Source of the DNA: DASSWB01 sp035705495
GTDB taxonomy: Bacteria; Bacteroidota; Bacteroidia; Flavobacteriales; Flavobacteriaceae
DNA: 64,000 nucleotides
Reading direction: 5' to 3'
Assembly: GCA_035705495.1 (NCBI GenBank)
Contig: DASSWB010000098.1
Span: 1-64,000, forward strand
The translations under genes and the position numbers were made by a program. Position 1 is the stretch's first letter; the number at the start of each line of letters is the position of its first letter. The notes under the pieces were generated by a model. It was not told where the DNA came from. It did not search any database and saw only the letters and a program-made list of their open reading frames with translations. This document shows positions 18,105 to 25,705 of this stretch, piece by piece.

Positions 18105-18112
18105 TAAATTGC
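18105..18112 (+). promoter_or_regulatory. Weak candidate -7 box for tRNA-Arg
   Basis: TAAATTGC resembles TAnnTTTG with mismatches, and a TTG at 18081-18083 stands 21 bases upstream, within the 17-23 base range of Bacteroidota promoters. It is 13 bases before the tRNA 5' end. Confidence 0.35.
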
Positions 18113-18125
18113 ACCCACTTTAAAA

Positions 18126-18199
18126 GGCTCCGTGGCGCAACTGAATAGCGCATCAGATTTCGGCTCTGAGGGTTGGGGGTTTGAATCCCTCCGGGGTCA
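18126..18199 (+). tRNA. tRNA-Arg, anticodon TCG (UCG)
   Basis: A 74-base cloverleaf folds well. The acceptor stem GGCTCCG pairs with CGGGGTC with discriminator A, the D stem is GCGC/GCGC, the anticodon stem TCAGA/TCTGA encloses loop TTTCGGC with anticodon TCG, and the T arm is GGGGG-TTTGAAT-CCCTC. The tRNA would read CGA and other CGN arginine codons. The 3' CCA is not encoded. It is followed by a perfect terminator hairpin. Confidence 0.95.
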
Positions 18200-18209
18200 C
18201 AAATGAATG

Positions 18210-18240
18210 AAAACTGCAAGCGAGGGCTTGCAGTTTTTTT
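18210..18240 (+). terminator. Terminator of tRNA-Arg
   Basis: A perfect 12-bp stem pairs 18210-18221 with 18226-18237 around the loop GAGG and runs into seven T. It starts 10 bases after the tRNA 3' end. Confidence 0.92.
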
Positions 18241-18255
18241 ATTTTCCGCAAGGCG

Positions 18256-18491
18256 GAAAGCCAAAGCTTTCCAGATCGCAGTCGGGAAATAAAAAAACCA
18301 GCTTTGCAAAAGCTACAGTTTTACATTCTCGGCACGGAGCCCAATGGGAAAAGCGAAGCTAATCCTGTTTTTGTGAAAGCCAAAGCTTTCCAGGCCGCAG
18401 TCGGGAAATAAAAAAACCAGCTTTGCAAAAGCTGCAGTTTTGCATTCTCGGCATGGAGCCCAATGGGAACAGCGAAGCTAATCCTGTTTTT
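18256..18491 (+). repeat. Tandem duplication of a 119-bp unit carrying hairpins
   Basis: Two head-to-tail copies, 18256-18374 and 18375-18491, differ at only about 6 positions. Each holds three small inverted repeats: GGAAAGC/GCTTTCC, CAGCTTT/AAAGCTG and AGC/GCT. Read on the minus strand, the middle hairpin is followed by a run of seven T, so it is a terminator-like structure facing back toward the tRNA. Each unit also contains, on the minus strand, a GGCTCCGTGCCG-like stretch that is nearly the same as the first 12 bases of the tRNA-Arg. Short minus-strand open frames here are by-products of the repeat, not genes. No open frame makes sense in either direction. Confidence 0.85.
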
Positions 18492-18580
18492 CGATGGATT
18501 TCTTTTCACTGCGCTTCATTTTTTTACTTCCAAAAAAATAAGAATATCTTTGAAGGTTTAAATCGTAAGACGATCAAAAG

Positions 18581-19675
18581 ATGCCCGAAAAAATTTCCAA
18601 AAAAGAAGAACTTGAAGAACGGATAAAAGAATTGACCTGTCTTTATGAGGTGTCTTCTATTTTGCGAAACCATCCGCAGAACAATAAAAAGACACTGAAA
18701 GCAATTGGTGGGATTCTTAAAAAAGCTTGGCGATTTCCGGAAAAGGCATCGGTAGAAATTGTTTTGGAGGATTACCATTTCCGTACCGGTGAATTAAGTG
18801 ATAAAACCGTATTTCAAGAGGCAGAAATCTGTGCTTTTAATGAAATTAAAGGTTTTATAAAGGTGCATTATCCGTTTCCGGAATTTAATGAAGATTATTT
18901 TCTTTTTGAAGAATTGAAGCTTTTGAACAAGGTAGCGGAAGAAATAGCTGTTTTCTATGAAAGAAAAATTCAGAAGGAAAATGAAGAAATTTTAAAGCGG
19001 ACGGCACAAAGGAACGACCGACTTTCAATATTGGGGGAAATTACCGCCGGAATCGCTCACGAGCTGAATACGCCTCTGGGAAATATTTTGGGTTTTGCCG
19101 AATTGATTAAAAATAAGACCGAAGATGAACAAATAAAAAATGATACTTCAAAAATTATTAGAGCGGCCATTTTTTCTAGGGAGGTTGTGAAAAAATTAAT
19201 GTTTTTTGCTTGTGAGATGCCACAACAAATGGAAAAAATAAAAATATATCCCGTCATTGAACAAGCGTTATCCTTGTTAAAACCAAACTTTCAGAAGGCA
19301 CAAGTTGAATATATTTTAAATGTGGAAGATCCCGAATTAAAAGCGAGATTGGATTCCATACAATTGACTCAAGTAATTTTTAATCTTATTATAAATGCGT
19401 TATATTTCTCTCCAGTTGAATCAAAAATTATAGTGGATGTATTCCACCAAGAGGAAAATTTGATCATTGAGATTGCAGATGAAGGACCCGGGATCAAAGA
19501 AGATGAACGGAGCAGAATTTTCGAACCTTTTTTCACCACAAAACCTATTGGAGAAGGTTCTGGTCTGGGTTTAAGTGTTGTTCACGGAATCATAAAGAGT
19601 CATCGAGGGCAAATTCATACCTTTGACAATAATCCGAAAGGAACGATTTTTCAAATCAAAATTCCTATTAAATAA
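18581..19675 (+). CDS. Soluble sensor histidine kinase
   Basis: This 364-residue histidine kinase has no membrane segment and so senses a cytoplasmic signal or partner. Its N-terminal region (about 1-145) begins with a helical stretch and may hold a small GAF-like sensor fold that I cannot assign firmly. The HisKA domain has His160 in AHELNTPLGNIL. The ATPase domain has the N box NLIINALYFSP, G1 DEGPGI, F box FEPFFTTK and G2 GEGSGLGLSVVHGI. It is 6 bases upstream of an NtrC-type regulator, which is surely its partner. The ATG at 18581 follows the tandem repeat and gives a natural N-terminus. Confidence 0.94.
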   Translation: MPEKISKKEELEERIKELTCLYEVSSILRNHPQNNKKTLKAIGGILKKAWRFPEKASVEIVLEDYHFRTGELSDKTVFQEAEICAFNEIKGFIKVHYPFPEFNEDYFLFEELKLLNKVAEEIAVFYERKIQKENEEILKRTAQRNDRLSILGEITAGIAHELNTPLGNILGFAELIKNKTEDEQIKNDTSKIIRAAIFSREVVKKLMFFACEMPQQMEKIKIYPVIEQALSLLKPNFQKAQVEYILNVEDPELKARLDSIQLTQVIFNLIINALYFSPVESKIIVDVFHQEENLIIEIADEGPGIKEDERSRIFEPFFTTKPIGEGSGLGLSVVHGIIKSHRGQIHTFDNNPKGTIFQIKIPIK

Positions 19676-19681
19676 AAACAA

Positions 19682-21010
19682 ATGGCTCTAAACAGGGAAA
19701 ATATTTTGGTAGTTGATGATGATTACGACATGTTGGAAGTTTTACAACGTAATTTATCAAATCAGGATTTTCATACCTATAGAGCAACCTCTGTTTCCGA
19801 AGCAATGGGAATTCTGAAATCTTCTCATATTGATTTGCTTATAACCGATTTGCAAATGCCAGGGATCAATGGAATAGAATTGGTGAAATATGCAGATGAA
19901 CATTTTCCAAACATTCCAAAATTGGTCATTACCGGTTTTCCTTCGGTAAACGGTGCGGTAGATGCCGTGAAATCCGGGGCATTGGAATACCTTATCAAAC
20001 CTTTTACCAAAGAAGAATTGGAAAAATCCGTTGAAAAAGCGCTCAATTCGCGGACGAATACTTCTTCCGAAAAAAGTAAAATAAATCTAAAAACCAACCA
20101 TTACGCGGGCATGATTGGGTCTTCAGAACAATTTGAGGATCTTATAGATATTATTGAGCGGGTGAAAAACAACAGGGCCACAATATTAATACAGGGCGAA
20201 AGTGGAACTGGTAAGGAATTGGTTGCGCGTGCAATCCACTATAAAGGTGCCTTTGCTGCAAATCCTTTTATTGCTGTTAATTGTGGGGCCATACCTGAAA
20301 ACCTACTCGAATCGGAATTATTTGGTTATGTAAAAGGTTCTTTTACGGGTGCTGGTGAAACGAGGAAAGGTTTTTTTCAATCTGCCGAGGGCGGTACCAT
20401 TTTTCTTGATGAAATTGGTTCGGCGCCTATGAACGTGCAAACAAGTCTGTTACGTGTGCTACAGGAGAAGGAAGTAAGAATGGTTGGCGCACAGAAGGCG
20501 GAGAAAATTCATCTTCGGGTAATAGCTGCGACCAATAATGATCTTTATCAAATGGTTGAAAAGGGCACTTTTCGAAAGGATTTGTATTACCGACTTAATG
20601 TAGTGAACATAAATACGATTCCGCTTCGTGAAAGAAAAAAGGATGTTCCCTTGCTTATTGATCATTTTATCAAAAAATATGGTTTGGAGTACAGTAAACC
20701 ACACATTAAGGTTTCTGACAAAGCACTTGATATATTGGTAAGGTATTCTTGGCCGGGCAATATCCGTGAATTGGAAAATGTACTGCAGCGGGCGATCATC
20801 ATGAGTGAGTACGTTATTGAAGTGCAGCATTTGGCGGAACATTTAAAATACCCAAAACCATTGGCAACTGCCAGCAATGCACTTTCGTCCTTAAAGGAAG
20901 TTGAAAAGGCGCACATTTTAAAAGTTTTAGCTGCGGTTGATAATAATAAAACAAAGGCTGCAGAAATTTTACAAATTGATAGAAAAACACTTCGAGACAA
21001 GATAAAATAG
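19682..21010 (+). CDS. Sigma-54-dependent NtrC-family response regulator
   Basis: This 442-residue regulator has a receiver domain (about 1-120, VVDDDYDM acid pocket and phospho-acceptor Asp56 in LLITDLQMPG), a sigma-54-activating AAA+ domain (about 145-375) and a C-terminal Fis-type helix-turn-helix (about 400-442). The AAA+ core shows Walker A GESGTGKE, Walker B GGTIFLDEIG and the sigma-54-contact loop GSFTGA instead of the common GAFTGA. It forms a two-gene unit with the upstream kinase. Its target promoters cannot be read here, and I found no convincing -24/-12 sigma-54 promoter in this stretch. Confidence 0.95.
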   Translation: MALNRENILVVDDDYDMLEVLQRNLSNQDFHTYRATSVSEAMGILKSSHIDLLITDLQMPGINGIELVKYADEHFPNIPKLVITGFPSVNGAVDAVKSGALEYLIKPFTKEELEKSVEKALNSRTNTSSEKSKINLKTNHYAGMIGSSEQFEDLIDIIERVKNNRATILIQGESGTGKELVARAIHYKGAFAANPFIAVNCGAIPENLLESELFGYVKGSFTGAGETRKGFFQSAEGGTIFLDEIGSAPMNVQTSLLRVLQEKEVRMVGAQKAEKIHLRVIAATNNDLYQMVEKGTFRKDLYYRLNVVNINTIPLRERKKDVPLLIDHFIKKYGLEYSKPHIKVSDKALDILVRYSWPGNIRELENVLQRAIIMSEYVIEVQHLAEHLKYPKPLATASNALSSLKEVEKAHILKVLAAVDNNKTKAAEILQIDRKTLRDKIK

Positions 21011-21117
21011 GCGTTGTTGCTGATCTAAAACTATCCAGCTGAGTAATAATTACCCATCGAAAATTTTTTTTCGAAAAAAAATTACTTCACTAATCCATTT
21101 ATGACAAAGGCTTTGTA

Positions 21118-21125
21118 TAATTTTG
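21118..21125 (+). promoter_or_regulatory. Candidate -7 box for the 55-aa protein/gdh unit
   Basis: TAATTTTG is an exact match to TAnnTTTG, 68 bases upstream of the ATG at 21193. There is no clear -33 element, so the call is modest. Confidence 0.35.
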
Positions 21126-21192
21126 CAAGGTTTAATTAACTCTAAGGCATGTGATTTGCTTTCTTGTGAGCGTAAGAAGGTAAATTATAGAT

Positions 21193-21360
21193 ATGATTCT
21201 GGCCAAGGAACCGTTAATGAAGACAGAAAGTTCAGAACCGAACGAGACATTTCTAAAGTTGCCGATCGAAATGCTTAAAAGCCTATGCTTTAATTGCGAA
21301 AATCGGAAACATTGTGTTTTTAAGGAAGAACGAAAAATTTATTGCGAACTATTTGAATAA
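21193..21360 (+). CDS. Small four-cysteine protein, function unknown
   Basis: This 55-residue open frame runs from ATG 21193 to TAA 21358-21360, 8 bases before the glutamate dehydrogenase ATG. A second possible start is ATG 21217. The C-terminal half contains four cysteines in the pattern Cx2C-x5-C-x9-C (LCFNCENRKHC, then YCELF), with a histidine just before the third. This spacing suggests a bound metal ion, probably zinc. An in-frame stop at 21181 limits the 5' end. I do not recognise a named family. Its tight spacing to gdh suggests shared transcription. Confidence 0.6.
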   Translation: MILAKEPLMKTESSEPNETFLKLPIEMLKSLCFNCENRKHCVFKEERKIYCELFE

Positions 21361-21368
21361 AATTTAAA

Positions 21369-22646
21369 ATGATTACAGCAAAAAAAGAAAAGCTTGGGAT
21401 GTACGACACCGTACTGAAGCAATTTAATCACACAGCAGATGTGATGGATTTAAATCCTAATATCAGAAAAATATTAGGGATTACCAACAATGAAATTATT
21501 GTGCATTTTCCGGTAAAGATGGATAATGGAAACGTTGAAATCTTCACAGGTTATAGAGTTCAGCATAATAATGCATTGGGACCTTACAAAGGTGGTTTAC
21601 GATACCACCCAACCGTAGATGTTGATGCTGCAAAAGCGTTGGCAATGTGGATGACGTGGAAAACCTCTTTAGCGGGATTGCCTTATGGTGGAGCGAAAGG
21701 AGGAATCCAGATCGATCCTAGAAATTATAGTTTATCGGAATTGGAAAGAATTACAAGACGATTTACTTATGCTTTGGGAGATAATATTGGACCAGAGCAC
21801 GATATTCCTGCGCCGGATGTTAATACCAACGCTCAAACCATGGCTTGGATCGCAGATACTTATATGTCTACGAAGGCACCTTCGGAAAGATCACAAAATC
21901 AACATGTTGTTACAGGAAAACCTGTTGGATCTGGAGGTTTGGAAGGTAGAGATAGAGCTACTGGATTTGGAGTTTACCTTAATATAAAATTGTATCATGA
22001 ATCATTGGGAGAAACTTTGGAAGGTAAAACTTTCATAGTCCAAGGATTTGGAAATGTTGGGTATTGGGCTTCAAAATTTATGGTTGAAGATGGTGCAAAA
22101 CTAATTGCGGTTCAAGATGCGCATGCAACGCTTTACAACTCAGAAGGAATTTCAGTAGAAGATTTATTTGAGCACTCAAAACCACGTAAAGGTTCAATTC
22201 AAGGATATGAAGGTGCTAAAGAAATGGCCCCGGCAGAATTCTTCGGATTGAAATGTGATGTTCTGATTCCAGCTGCATTGGGGAATCAAATTACCGCAGA
22301 GAATGCTTTGGATATTAAGGCTCCCTTAATTGCTGAGGGTGCAAATGGACCAACAGATGCTGAAGGAGAAAAAGTATTATTGAAAAGAGGTATTGTTGTT
22401 ATTCCAGATATTTTGTGTAATTCTGGTGGAGTTATAGGAAGTTATTTCGAATGGTTACAGAACAGGAACGGTGAGCTTTGGGAACTTGATGAGGTAATGG
22501 TAAAACTCGAAAAGAAATTAACCCAAGTTTTCCGTAATGTGGAAAAAGAGGTTAATAGTAGAAAAACCGATTGGAGAACAGCTGCTTACATAATTGCTGT
22601 TTCAAGAATCGAAATCGCTTATAAGCAAAGGGGGATATTTCCATAA
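21369..22646 (+). CDS. gdhA: Glu/Leu/Phe/Val-family glutamate dehydrogenase
   Basis: This 425-residue enzyme belongs to the Glu/Leu/Phe/Val dehydrogenase family and most likely interconverts glutamate and 2-oxoglutarate plus ammonia. Substrate-binding and catalytic blocks are GPYKGGLRYHP, MTWKTSLAGLPYGGAKGGI with the catalytic lysine, and PAPDVNTNAQTMAW. The C-terminal Rossmann domain has VQGFGNVGYWAS. The size is that of the hexameric class of about 420 residues. Coenzyme preference cannot be decided by eye. It lies downstream of a NtrC-type two-component pair, which may fit nitrogen control, but a regulatory link is inference. Confidence 0.93.
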   Translation: MITAKKEKLGMYDTVLKQFNHTADVMDLNPNIRKILGITNNEIIVHFPVKMDNGNVEIFTGYRVQHNNALGPYKGGLRYHPTVDVDAAKALAMWMTWKTSLAGLPYGGAKGGIQIDPRNYSLSELERITRRFTYALGDNIGPEHDIPAPDVNTNAQTMAWIADTYMSTKAPSERSQNQHVVTGKPVGSGGLEGRDRATGFGVYLNIKLYHESLGETLEGKTFIVQGFGNVGYWASKFMVEDGAKLIAVQDAHATLYNSEGISVEDLFEHSKPRKGSIQGYEGAKEMAPAEFFGLKCDVLIPAALGNQITAENALDIKAPLIAEGANGPTDAEGEKVLLKRGIVVIPDILCNSGGVIGSYFEWLQNRNGELWELDEVMVKLEKKLTQVFRNVEKEVNSRKTDWRTAAYIIAVSRIEIAYKQRGIFP

Positions 22647-22694
22647 TTGAGCACTTTTTTACATTTTGTTGCTCAAAACGGCTATATAACCTTT

Positions 22695-22727
22695 AACTAA
22701 TCCCACATAAAGTGGGATTAGTTTCAT
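22695..22727 (+). terminator. Terminator downstream of gdhA
   Basis: A perfect 12-bp stem pairs 22695-22706 with 22712-22723 around a 5-base loop. The following T-rich tail is interrupted, so termination may be incomplete. Confidence 0.75.
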
Positions 22728-22802
22728 TTAAAAGATGAGGTTTTAGATACTTTGAACATTAATGAGTCTTTAGAATTTCAGTTTTTTTAATACTAAAAAG
22801 TT

Positions 22803-23216
22803 ATGAAATACGGTGAAATTATCATTGAGAAAAAAGAGTGTGATCTGTTGAAAGAAATTATTTCGATGGCACACTATCATAAGGATCCTACCTATAGAGG
22901 ATCTATTGAAAAACTCAATCGGGAATTGAAGAACGCAAAGATTGTTGGTCAAAACGAAATGCCTGACGATGTTATACGATTTAATTCAATTGCAAACATT
23001 GAAATGCCCGAAAGCATAAATAAAAGCTATCAAGTGGTCATTCCTGAAAAGAGCGATTTATCTAAAGGTAAAATTTCCGTTCTTGCTCCGTTAGGTCTTG
23101 CACTTTTTGGATATGCAAAAGGAGATGAACTCGATTGGCAGTTTCCAACCGGTGTTAAAACGATAAAAATACTGGATGTTGTTCAAGAAAGTAAATCAAA
23201 AACTGAAGAGGTATGA
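22803..23216 (+). CDS. Rnk/GreA-like transcription elongation factor family protein
   Basis: This 137-residue protein looks like Rnk (regulator of nucleoside diphosphate kinase): a short N-terminal helical part and a C-terminal GreA/GreB-type FKBP-like domain. The C-terminal stretch SKGKISVLAPLGLALFGYAKGDELDWQFPTG matches the GreA_GreB_C pattern. Such proteins bind RNA polymerase, although Rnk has only a short coiled coil and is not a cleavage factor. It overlaps the next gene by 4 bases (ATGA) and is therefore coupled to it. Confidence 0.85.
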   Translation: MKYGEIIIEKKECDLLKEIISMAHYHKDPTYRGSIEKLNRELKNAKIVGQNEMPDDVIRFNSIANIEMPESINKSYQVVIPEKSDLSKGKISVLAPLGLALFGYAKGDELDWQFPTGVKTIKILDVVQESKSKTEEV

Positions 23217-23653
23217 TAGAAAATATTCACGATCATTACACAGATGAAGAGATTCTAAAACTTCAGATTGAGCCTGACAGTTTGAGATGGAAGGAAATGT
23301 TGGAATTTAACGATACTGAGATTGATTTCCTCCAGTCCTTATTGTTTTATAATCTAACTGAAAAAGTGAATCCTGATATGAAAAACAATCAACGTTTACT
23401 TAAAAAATTGGATTCTATAAAAGAGGCAAACGAAACGCAATTAAATCAGTTGCTCAATTTCCGGAAAGATCTTTATAAGTTTAGGGAATGTGATGAAGTA
23501 GCGTGTGAAAATAAATACCTGAAAGATTTTTATACTTTAAAACAAGTCCTTACACAGCATTTTAGGGATTTTCGAGATCTAAAAAAAATGATTTTCATCT
23601 TTTTTGGTAAAGGATTCGAAAATAAGTTTGAACAAAAAACCTATTTTATTTAA
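23213..23653 (+). CDS. Conserved-looking hypothetical protein coupled to the Rnk-like gene
   Basis: This 146-residue soluble protein overlaps the stop of the Rnk/GreA-like gene by 4 bases. It is acidic at the N-terminus, rich in charged residues and leucine, and looks helical throughout with possible short coiled coils. There is no signal peptide or membrane segment. I recognise no family. The coupled start suggests it works with the upstream factor, perhaps as a partner, but that is inference only. Confidence 0.7.
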   Translation: MIENIHDHYTDEEILKLQIEPDSLRWKEMLEFNDTEIDFLQSLLFYNLTEKVNPDMKNNQRLLKKLDSIKEANETQLNQLLNFRKDLYKFRECDEVACENKYLKDFYTLKQVLTQHFRDFRDLKKMIFIFFGKGFENKFEQKTYFI

Positions 23654-23707
23654 TTAAAATGTTCTCTCAGTTTTATCATTTAAAAAATAAGATAATCTTC
23701 CTGAATT

Positions 23708-23734
23708 ATATGGGCACAACGGGTGTGTCCATAT
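23708..23734. promoter_or_regulatory. 11-bp inverted repeat, candidate operator or weak hairpin
   Basis: ATATGGGCACA (23708-23718) and TGTGTCCATAT (23724-23734) are inverted copies with one mismatch around a 5-base spacer. There is no T tract directly after it, so a protein-binding site is as likely as a terminator. It lies 55 bases past the stop of the preceding gene and 93 bases before the next small gene. Confidence 0.45.
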
Positions 23735-23826
23735 CTTTTATGGCAGATTGTAAACAATAAAATACATTTTTATTCCCGTTTCTTACACTGCCAATCATCA
23801 TTTTTTATTTTAAAAATAATTAAGTC

Positions 23827-23946
23827 ATGGCAAATACAAAGAAACCGAAGCAGTCAAAACAAGATTTAAAAACCAAAAAACAGGAAAAAATCTTGCGAAA
23901 AGAAGAGGAAAAAAAGAATAAAAAAAGAAAATCCCGAGTCGGTTAA
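23827..23946 (+). CDS. 39-residue lysine-rich small protein
   Basis: A short open frame from ATG 23827 to TAA 23944-23946 encodes a strongly basic protein, mostly lysine, glutamate, glutamine and arginine, with no hydrophobic core. It is followed 14 bases later by a perfect terminator, which supports it being expressed. Such a composition suggests a disordered nucleic-acid- or ribosome-associated peptide. No family is recognised, and low-complexity AT-rich DNA can give such frames by chance. Confidence 0.5.
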   Translation: MANTKKPKQSKQDLKTKKQEKILRKEEEKKNKKRKSRVG

Positions 23947-23960
23947 ATGAAGTTAACTTT

Positions 23961-23992
23961 AAAAAGGTCTGCAATTTTGCAGACCTTTTTTA
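23961..23992. terminator. Bidirectional terminator between convergent units
   Basis: A perfect 14-bp stem pairs 23961-23974 with 23977-23990. Runs of A before and T after make it usable in both directions. It stands between the small basic protein on the plus strand and pntB on the minus strand. Confidence 0.93.
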
Positions 23993-24014
23993 ATTATCAA
24001 TACCAATTCCAATT

Positions 24015-25400
24015 TTATACGAGCTTCAATTGGTTAATTATTTGTTGAAGAGAATCTTTGGCATCCCCAAAAAGCAGCGAGCAATTGTTTAAATCGAATA
24101 AATCGTTTTTTACGCCTGCATAACCTTTGCTCATTCCCCTTTTCATTACTACCACTTGTTGACTCTTATAAGCTTTGATAATCGGCATACCGTAAACTGG
24201 ACTATCTTCATCATTTTCTGCGGCCGGGTTCACAACATCGTTCGCTCCAATTACCAAAACCATATCATATAAATCCATATGATCATTAACTTCATCCATT
24301 TCTTTCAGAACGGCATAATCAATATTTGCTTCCGCGAGTAGTACATTCATATGTCCGGGCATTCTACCGGCTACAGGATGAATAATATAATGTACCTCTG
24401 TATCCCTTCTTTCAAGCAATTGTTGTAATTGTGAACAAATATGCTGTGCTTGTGCCACCGCTAATCCGTAACCTGGTATTATGGCTACCCTCTTTGCATA
24501 TGAAAGTTGCATTGCGGTTTCCGAAGTGCTGATTGTCTTTATAATTTGCTCCGATTCTGAAACGCTGTTTTTTCCCTTTTTAAAAGTTCCCGCCAAAACC
24601 TTGAGAAGTGAACGATTCATTGCTTTACACATTAATACAGTAAGCAACAAACCTGCAGCTCCAACAAAGATTCCTCCTGCGATCATCACTTTATTGACAT
24701 AAACGAACCCTGCAAACGCGGTGGCCACTCCCGTTATTGAATTGAGAAGTGAAATAACCACCGGCATGTCCGCGCCTCCAATTGGTAGTACAAAAAGAAT
24801 TCCGTATATCAATGAAATTCCACCCATCAGGTACAATAACGTAGAAAATTCTATCGGTAAAAAATCGAGGAAATAGAGGATAGGCAGCAAAAGTATCAAA
24901 CCCAATATGCTTCTTCCCGTGTACACCAAAGATTTTGTTCTGATATCTTTTATTTTACCTGCCAATTTTCCATAAGCCAAAATACTTCCCGTAAAAGCAA
25001 TTGCACCCGTAAGAAGTCCTATAACCAAAACAATTTTTAAAACAATTCCCGTGGAAATATCTAAAGAACTACCTTCTACCAAGCCTAAAATCAAGGCGCA
25101 ACCACCTCCTGTAGCGTTGAAAAAAGAAATCAATTGTGGCATTTTGGTCATTTCCACTTTATCGGAAATATTTTTGCCCAGCAATGTTCCTGCTAAAATA
25201 GCTGTTCCTGTGATTATCAGATTAATGGTTGGTACATTCTCATAAAAAGCAGTGAATATGGTGACCAATACGGCTAATATCATACCGATAGCGGCGATTG
25301 TATTTCCCTTTGCAGCATTTTTTGGGGAACTCATAAATTTGAGTCCGATGAGAAACGAAAAAGTAGAGATTAAATATCCCAATCCTATAAGTGAAGTCAT
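24015..25400 (-). CDS. pntB: Proton-translocating NAD(P) transhydrogenase subunit beta
   Basis: This 461-residue subunit carries domain II membrane helices (about nine hydrophobic segments, residues 1-270) and the NADP(H)-binding domain III (about 285-461) with IPGYGLAVAQAQH, VAGRMPGHMNVLLAEA and VIGANDVVNPAA. With the alpha subunits it uses the proton gradient to reduce NADP+ with NADH at the inner membrane. Length and blocks are typical. It is the last of three contiguous genes; its ATG directly abuts the stop of the preceding subunit. Confidence 0.96.
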   Translation of the reverse strand: MTSLIGLGYLISTFSFLIGLKFMSSPKNAAKGNTIAAIGMILAVLVTIFTAFYENVPTINLIITGTAILAGTLLGKNISDKVEMTKMPQLISFFNATGGGCALILGLVEGSSLDISTGIVLKIVLVIGLLTGAIAFTGSILAYGKLAGKIKDIRTKSLVYTGRSILGLILLLPILYFLDFLPIEFSTLLYLMGGISLIYGILFVLPIGGADMPVVISLLNSITGVATAFAGFVYVNKVMIAGGIFVGAAGLLLTVLMCKAMNRSLLKVLAGTFKKGKNSVSESEQIIKTISTSETAMQLSYAKRVAIIPGYGLAVAQAQHICSQLQQLLERRDTEVHYIIHPVAGRMPGHMNVLLAEANIDYAVLKEMDEVNDHMDLYDMVLVIGANDVVNPAAENDEDSPVYGMPIIKAYKSQQVVVMKRGMSKGYAGVKNDLFDLNNCSLLFGDAKDSLQQIINQLKLV

Positions 25401-25703
25401 CTATTTGCTGGTTTTAGTTTTGAACATTTTAAGCATTCTTCCAGTAGTAAAGAATCCACCGGAAATATTTAATGCTCCCAAAAACACTGCAATTCCTCCC
25501 AAGGTCAGATTCAAATAATCCGTGGGTTCAATATTGAACATTAAAATGATTGCACCCACCATAATTACCCCGCTGATAGCATTTGCTCCAGACATGAGCG
25601 GGGTGTGTAAAATGGCCGGCACATTGGAAATGACTTCAATTCCAATAAAGATGCTGAATATTAAAAAATAAATATTTTCGAGATTTGTAGAAATAAATTC
25701 CAT
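25401..25703 (-). CDS. pntAB: NAD(P) transhydrogenase subunit alpha, membrane part
   Basis: This 100-residue protein has three to four membrane segments and represents the C-terminal membrane part of the alpha subunit, encoded here as its own gene. The blocks SNVPAILHTPLMSGANAISGV match this part of domain II. The three-gene arrangement (alpha-1, alpha-2, beta) is that known from Rhodospirillum rubrum, in contrast to the two-gene E. coli form. It starts 2 bases after pntAA ends. Confidence 0.95.
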   Translation of the reverse strand: MEFISTNLENIYFLIFSIFIGIEVISNVPAILHTPLMSGANAISGVIMVGAIILMFNIEPTDYLNLTLGGIAVFLGALNISGGFFTTGRMLKMFKTKTSK

Positions 25704-25705
25704 AG

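Noticed and set aside
18100..18509. Short minus-strand frames over the tRNA-Arg and the tandem repeat
   Set aside because: They are antisense to a good tRNA or created by the duplicated unit, and have no protein-like features.
21011..21368. Sigma-54 promoter ahead of gdh or the Cys protein
   Set aside because: No TGGCA-N7-TTGC-like pair with correct spacing was found by eye.
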